DNA of 54,630 nucleotides, taken from Burkholderiales bacterium (GTDB lineage: Bacteria; Pseudomonadota; Gammaproteobacteria; Burkholderiales; Burkholderiaceae_F). A model generated the notes under the pieces. That model saw only the letters and a program-made list of their open reading frames with translations, did not search any database and was not told the DNA's origin. Position numbers and translations under genes: made by a program. The stretch is taken from assembly GCA_020248785.1 (NCBI GenBank), contig JADCGX010000010.1:1-54630 (forward strand), written 5' to 3'. Positions 50,425 to 54,630 of this stretch are shown here, one piece after another. The stretch's first letter is position 1. Every line of letters begins with the position of its first letter.

Positions 50425-52110
50425 ATGCCCCATAACGACCGATCCAAAGCCGTCACCCAGGGAGTCGCCCGTTCGGCCAACCGCGCCATGTACTACGCGA
50501 TGGGCTACAAGGACGAGGACTTCGACAAGCCGATGGTCGGGGTGGCCAACGGCCACTCGACCATCACGCCCTGCAACTCGGGCCTGCAGAAGCTCGCCGA
50601 CGCGGCGATCGCGGCGATCGCCGAGTGCAACGCCAACTCGCAGGTGTTCGGTGTCCCCACCATCTCCGACGGCATCGGCATGGGCACCGAGGGGATGAAG
50701 TACTCGCTCGTCAGCCGCGAGGTGATTGCCGACGGCATCGAGACCTGCGTCAACGGGCAGTGGATGGACGGGGTCATCGTCATCGGCGGCTGCGACAAGA
50801 ACATGCCGGGCGGCATGATGGCGATTGCCCGCTGCAACGTGCCGGCCATCTATGTCTACGGCGGCACCGTCAAGCCCGGCCACTACAAGGGCAAGGACCT
50901 GACGATCGTCTCCGCCTTCGAGGCGGTGGGCGAGTTCACCGCAGGCCGGCTGTCGCAGACCGACTTCAAGGAGATCGAGCGGCGCTGCATTCCAGGCTCC
51001 GGCTCATGCGGCGGCATGTACACCGCCAACACCATGAGCTCGTCGTTCGAGGCGCTGGGCATGAGCCTCTTGTACTCCTCGACCATGGCCAACCCGGACC
51101 AGGGGAAGGTCGACTCCACCGCCGAGAGCGCGCGTGTGCTGGTGCGCGCGATCCAGAACAAGCTGCTGCCGAGCACGATCATCACCCGCAAGTCGATCGA
51201 GAACGCGGTGAGCCTGATCATGGCGGTGGGCGGGTCGACCAACGCGGTGCTGCACTACCTGGCAATCGCGCACTGCGCGGGCATCGAATGGACCATCGAT
51301 GACTTCGAGCGCATCCGCCGCAAGGTGCCAGTGCTGTGCGATCTCAAGCCCTCGGGCAAGTATGTCGCCACCGACCTGCACAAGGCCGGCGGCGTTCCGC
51401 AGGTGCTAAAGATCCTGCTCGAAAACGGCCTGCTGCACGGCGACTGCATGACCATCACCGGCAGGACGATGGCCGAGGAACTCGCCCACGTACCCGCCGA
51501 GCCGCGTGCGGACCAGGACGTGATTCGTCCCTTCGGTAAGCCCGTGTACGCCGAAGGCCATCTGGCGATCCTCAAGGGCAATCTGGCTCAGGAAGGCTGC
51601 GTGGCCAAGATCACGGGCCTCAAAAACCCCGTCATCACCGGGCCGGCGCGCGTGTACGACAGCGAAGATGCCGCGATGGAGGCGATCCTCGCCGACAAGA
51701 TCAAGGCGGGCGATGTGGTCGTGATCCGCTACGAAGGACCCAAGGGCGGGCCCGGCATGCGCGAGATGCTCAGCCCCACCTCGGCCATCATCGGCAAGGG
51801 CCTGGGCGAGAGCGTGGGCCTGATCACCGACGGGCGCTTTTCCGGTGGCACCTGGGGCATGGTGGTGGGCCACGTGGCGCCCGAAGCCTATGTCGGCGGC
51901 AACCTCGCGTTGGTGCAGGAAGGCGACTCGATCACCATCGACGCGCACCGGCTGCTGCTGCGGCTGAACGTGGCCGACGCGGAACTCGCCCGTCGACGCG
52001 CCGCCTGGAAACAGCCGGCGCCGCGTTACACCAAAGGCGTTCTTGCGAAGTTCGCCAAGCTCACTTCAACTGCAAGCAAAGGTGCGATCACGGACGAGAA
52101 GCTGTTCTGA
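50425..52110 (+). CDS. ilvD: Dihydroxy-acid dehydratase
   Basis: A 561-residue Fe-S dehydratase of valine/leucine/isoleucine and pantothenate synthesis. Three cluster cysteines are visible in [31 protein letters not shown] and [16 protein letters not shown], the pattern of the [2Fe-2S] group. The C-terminal signature is [20 protein letters not shown]. Upstream, TACAAT at 50342-50347 could be its -10 box; no clear -35 is seen. Confidence 0.96.
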   Translation: MPHNDRSKAVTQGVARSANRAMYYAMGYKDEDFDKPMVGVANGHSTITPCNSGLQKLADAAIAAIAECNANSQVFGVPTISDGIGMGTEGMKYSLVSREVIADGIETCVNGQWMDGVIVIGGCDKNMPGGMMAIARCNVPAIYVYGGTVKPGHYKGKDLTIVSAFEAVGEFTAGRLSQTDFKEIERRCIPGSGSCGGMYTANTMSSSFEALGMSLLYSSTMANPDQGKVDSTAESARVLVRAIQNKLLPSTIITRKSIENAVSLIMAVGGSTNAVLHYLAIAHCAGIEWTIDDFERIRRKVPVLCDLKPSGKYVATDLHKAGGVPQVLKILLENGLLHGDCMTITGRTMAEELAHVPAEPRADQDVIRPFGKPVYAEGHLAILKGNLAQEGCVAKITGLKNPVITGPARVYDSEDAAMEAILADKIKAGDVVVIRYEGPKGGPGMREMLSPTSAIIGKGLGESVGLITDGRFSGGTWGMVVGHVAPEAYVGGNLALVQEGDSITIDAHRLLLRLNVADAELARRRAAWKQPAPRYTKGVLAKFAKLTSTASKGAITDEKLF

Positions 52111-52167
52111 GGCTGGAGGATGCGGGCGGCAAACGCCGCGCCCGCCGCCGACGCTGTCCCGGGCGCG

Positions 52168-52404
52168 CTAACGGCGCCCGCCCTTGATCCGCTCGATGTT
52201 GCGCTTGTAGCGCTCCTTTTTCTGCTTTTCGATCTCATCGTGCGCGGCCTTCTTGCCCAGGTCCAGACGCCTCTCCACCAGCTCGAACCAAACGAACGCA
52301 AGACCGAAGGGAAGCAGCACCCACCAGCCGGACATCTGGCCGAAGTATCCAACGTCGAAGTACCAAAGCAGCGCCAGGATGACCCCGGCCCAAACCAGCC
52401 ACAT
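52168..52404 (-). CDS. TIGR04438-type small Trp-rich protein
   Basis: A 78-residue protein with two closely spaced hydrophobic, tryptophan-rich helices (MWLVWAGVILALLWYFDVGY and SGWWVLLPFGLAFVWFELVE) and a charged lysine-rich tail. This matches a family of small membrane proteins typical of Burkholderiales, function unknown. A 7-bp hairpin (52158-52178) overlaps its stop codon in the short convergent gap with ilvD. Confidence 0.85.
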   Translation of the reverse strand: MWLVWAGVILALLWYFDVGYFGQMSGWWVLLPFGLAFVWFELVERRLDLGKKAAHDEIEKQKKERYKRNIERIKGGRR

Positions 52405-52591
52405 GAACGCACCTGCCTTTGCTTGCCGCTCGCGCGACGGCGCCGATTGACTATAGCCGCGCGCCGCTGGGCGAGCCGCGATACGCGTGCGGACGTCAAC
52501 GCGTCGCTCGACACCCCGTTATTATCCCGCAGCCGGTCCCGCACGATTACCGCCGAAAGAACAGCCGTTTCAACCCCTCCAGGAGCATGAA

Positions 52592-52900
52592 ATGAACAAG
52601 ATCCTGATCGCCACCGCTGTTGGCCTCTCCCTCGCCAGCGGTGCCGCTCTGGCCAACGCTGACCTCGCCAAGGCAAAGAATTGCATGGCCTGCCATGCCA
52701 ACGACAAGAAGCTCGTTGGCCCGGCCTACAAGGATGTCGCCGCCAAGTACGCCAGCGACAAGGACGCCGCTGCCAAGCTGGCAAAGAAGATCCGTGAAGG
52801 CGGCGTGGGCGCCTGGGGCCAGATCCCCATGCCCGCCAATCCGCAGGTCAGCGAGGCGGAGGCTTTGACCCTGGCCCGCTGGGTCCTTACGATCAAATAA
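52592..52900 (+). CDS. Monoheme cytochrome c (c551/c8-type)
   Basis: A 102-residue periplasmic cytochrome with a signal peptide (residues 1-21), haem site [19 protein letters not shown], and the Met ligand in [17 protein letters not shown]. The fold fits class I c551/c8 cytochromes. In Rubrivivax a cytochrome of this type (c8) can donate electrons to the photosynthetic reaction centre; here that is inference. AGGAG lies 10 bases before ATG 52592, and a terminator follows. Confidence 0.9.
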   Translation: MNKILIATAVGLSLASGAALANADLAKAKNCMACHANDKKLVGPAYKDVAAKYASDKDAAAKLAKKIREGGVGAWGQIPMPANPQVSEAEALTLARWVLTIK

Positions 52901-52919
52901 GCAGTTTTCCGGTTCATGC

Positions 52920-52948
52920 AACGGGCGCTTCGGCGCCCGTTGTCGTTT
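52920..52948 (+). terminator. Intrinsic terminator after cytochrome c
   Basis: A perfect 9-bp stem AACGGGCGC / GCGCCCGTT with a TTCG tetraloop (52920-52941), followed by GTCGTTT. It ends the cytochrome transcript 20 bases after its stop. The ~270 bases from here to the next start hold no gene I can support. Confidence 0.8.
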
Positions 52949-53220
52949 GTGCCACCAGCACGGACGTCTTGCGCCGCGCTGCGGCACATGCTCGCAAACC
53001 CGGAAATGCGCCCGAAACTGTTGCTTGGCGGCGTCACGTTGCCCGCTGCAAGGCCGCGGGTAGAATCCGCCGGCTTCGGGCCAAGGGCGGTACTGCACGC
53101 AATCGGCTCGACCGTGCTGGCGCATTGCGTCGCACACGAGGTCACAACTGGATGAGCAAGGGTCCGGTTAACAAGACATTTCCTGCACCCACTGTCGCTT
53201 CGAAGACTCGAGGAGAAAAC

Positions 53221-54408
53221 ATGAACCACGTGCTGAAGATCGCGCCGGTCGCCCTTGTGGCTGCTGTCGCACTTGCCGCTTGCGGCAAGAAGGAAGAGCC
53301 CGCCAAGGCCGCGCCCGCGCCGGCCAAGGCCGAGGCGCCTGCCGCGACGACCGTGAAGATCGGTCATGCCGCCCCGCTCACCGGCGGTATCGCGCACCTG
53401 GGCAAGGACAACGAAAACGGCGCCCGCCTGGCCGTTGACGAGATCAATGCCGCCGGCGGCATCAAGGTCGGCGACAAGACCATCAAGTTCGAGCTCGTGG
53501 CCGAGGACGACAAGGCCGACCCGAAAGAGGGCACGCTGGTCGCGCAGAAGTTCGTCGACGCGGGTGTCGTCGCCGTGGTCGGCCACCTGAACTCCGGCGT
53601 GTCGATCCCCGCCTCGAAGATCTACGCCGACAGCAACATCACGCAGATCTCGCCGTCGTCGACCGACCCGAACTACACGAACCAGGGCTTCAAGACGACG
53701 TTCCGGGTGGTGGCCAACGACATTCAACAAGGCACGGTGCTCGCGACCTATGCCGCCACCGAGATGAAGGCCAAGACGGTCGCCATCGTCGATGACCGCA
53801 CCGCGTACGGCCAGGGCCTGGCGGACGTGTTCGAGCGCGTCGCCAAGGAGAAGGGCCTGAAGGTCGTCGCCCGTGAGTTCACCAACGACAAGGCCACCGA
53901 CTTCAACGCCATCCTGACCAAGATCCGCGGCGCCCGTCCGGACGTCGTGTTCTGGGGCGGCATGGATGCCACCGCGGCCCCGGCCGCCCAGCAGATGGCC
54001 CAGCTGGGCATCAAGGCCCCGCTGCTGGCCGGTGACGGCGTGTGCTCGCCCAAGTTCATCGAGCTGGCCGGCGACGCCGCGGGCCGCATGACCTGCTCGA
54101 AGCCCGGCGAGGCGGTCGAGCAGCTGGCCAAGGGTCCGGAGTTCGTGCAGAAGTACAAGGCCAAGTTCAATCAGGACGTGCAGGTCTACTCGCCGTATTC
54201 GTACGACGCGGTCTTCGTGATCGCCGATGCGATGAAGCGCGCCAACAGCACCGACCGCGCCGCCATCACGGCCGCGATGCCGCAGACCAACTACAACGGT
54301 GTGACCGGCACGATCTCCTTCGACGAGAAGGGCGACATCAAGGGTAGCGCCATCTCCATGTTCACCGTCAAGGACGGCAAGCTGAGCTACATCTCGACGT
54401 CGCGCTAA
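53221..54408 (+). CDS. Branched-chain amino-acid-type ABC transporter binding lipoprotein
   Basis: A 395-residue LivJ/LivK-type periplasmic binding protein. The signal peptide ends in a lipobox-like LAAC (Cys ~21) followed by an Ala/Pro/Lys linker to ~40, so it is probably a lipoprotein. The ligand-binding fold shows VKIGHAAPLTGGIAHLGKDN, GARLAVDEINAAGGIKVGDK, VVGHLNSGVSIPASKIYADS and VAIVDDRTAYGQGLADVFER. No permease or ATPase genes lie in the window. ATG 53221 has a GAGGAG site 8 bases upstream. Confidence 0.92.
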   Translation: MNHVLKIAPVALVAAVALAACGKKEEPAKAAPAPAKAEAPAATTVKIGHAAPLTGGIAHLGKDNENGARLAVDEINAAGGIKVGDKTIKFELVAEDDKADPKEGTLVAQKFVDAGVVAVVGHLNSGVSIPASKIYADSNITQISPSSTDPNYTNQGFKTTFRVVANDIQQGTVLATYAATEMKAKTVAIVDDRTAYGQGLADVFERVAKEKGLKVVAREFTNDKATDFNAILTKIRGARPDVVFWGGMDATAAPAAQQMAQLGIKAPLLAGDGVCSPKFIELAGDAAGRMTCSKPGEAVEQLAKGPEFVQKYKAKFNQDVQVYSPYSYDAVFVIADAMKRANSTDRAAITAAMPQTNYNGVTGTISFDEKGDIKGSAISMFTVKDGKLSYISTSR

Positions 54409-54462
54409 GCTCCACGTTGCAGCGGGTGGCACGCCCGTTGCACACAGTGCGATGAACAATGG

Positions 54463-54493
54463 AAACGGCACCTGCATGGTGCCGTTTCTTTTT
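54463..54493 (+). terminator. Intrinsic terminator after the binding lipoprotein
   Basis: A perfect 10-bp stem AAACGGCACC / GGTGCCGTTT with a 5-base loop, followed by CTTTTT, 54 bases past the stop codon. The remaining bases to the window end carry no gene. Confidence 0.9.
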
Positions 54494-54583
54494 GGCTCTA
54501 TTGAAATTTGAGTGGGTGAAAAATTTCTCGATGCGAAATGCGCCGAACCGAACGTACCCCTTTGTCGGGCGCTCTTGGCTTCC

Positions 54584-54619
54584 ATGGCCATGCCCGCGAA
54601 CTGCCTCGGGCACGGCCAT
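54584..54619. repeat. Inverted repeat at the right edge
   Basis: ATGGCC-A-TGCCCG (54584-54596) faces CGGGCA-C-GGCCAT (54607-54619) with one mismatch and a 10-base loop. No T-run is visible; it may belong to a gene beyond the window. Confidence 0.5.
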
Positions 54620-54630
54620 TCCAGAGCGTA

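Overview
The window looks like chromosomal DNA of a high-GC purple phototrophic betaproteobacterium of the Burkholderiales (Rubrivivax-like). Reasons: a bchFNBHLM-lhaA-puhABC-acsF-puhE block, a PpsR/AerR regulator pair, a beta-type 6S RNA next to zapA, a fur/bamE divergent pair, an hrcA/nadK-recN block and a Bug-family (TctC) binding protein. The assignment is by recognition of protein and RNA families; no database search was possible.

Layout. 1-146: 3' end of an IS630-family element. 145-3772 (minus): parC, greB and a small membrane protein. 3941-6282 (minus): ppsR and aerR/ppaA. 6424-6570: a compact divergent control region with two matched sigma70-type promoters (TTGACA-N17-TAGATT in both directions) and a TGT-N12-ACA PpsR-type operator overlapping one -35 box. 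6571-24225 (plus): one colinear photosynthesis superoperon, with bacteriochlorophyll genes (bchF,N,B,H,L,M), assembly genes (lhaA, puhB, puhC, puhE), reaction-centre H subunit (puhA), the aerobic cyclase acsF, and phytoene desaturase/synthase (crtI, crtB). The puf genes, bchCXYZ, bchD/I and the later carotenoid genes are not in the window, so the cluster is split or continues elsewhere.

24426-32151: housekeeping genes hrcA (minus), nadK, recN, a small membrane protein (minus), fur (minus), bamE, dapB, exbB and exbD. 32151-41922: a cobalamin-uptake region in two facing arms, exbBD-btuF on plus and btuB-btuC-btuD on minus, the latter under an AdoCbl riboswitch. Between the arms are a DUF2721 protein, two c-type cytochromes, and alaX, dinB-like and parA-like genes. 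A ~181-bp MITE-like element sits exactly between the exbD stop codon and the btuF start codon.

42000-45863: a ZapB-like coiled coil, zapA, 6S RNA, a strong hairpin and terminator array, an EVE-domain protein, a TauE/SafE permease, a Crp/Fnr regulator and a GrpB-family protein. 45878-49360 (minus): a Bug binding protein, an enoyl-CoA hydratase and malonyl-CoA synthetase. 49475-54408: lgt (minus), ilvD, a small Trp-rich protein (minus), a monoheme cytochrome c and a branched-chain amino-acid-type binding lipoprotein.

How it fits together: AerR homologues bind cobalamin and antagonise PpsR/CrtJ, so B12 uptake ~30 kb away on the same segment is plausibly relevant to photosynthesis control. The most unusual observations are the symmetrical aerR/bchF promoter region, the MITE-like insertion splitting what would otherwise be an exbBD-btuF operon, the shared use of stop-codon CTAG sites by that element and the IS630 copy, and a dispersed GC-rich palindromic repeat lying in both the bchN-bchB and nadK-recN gaps.
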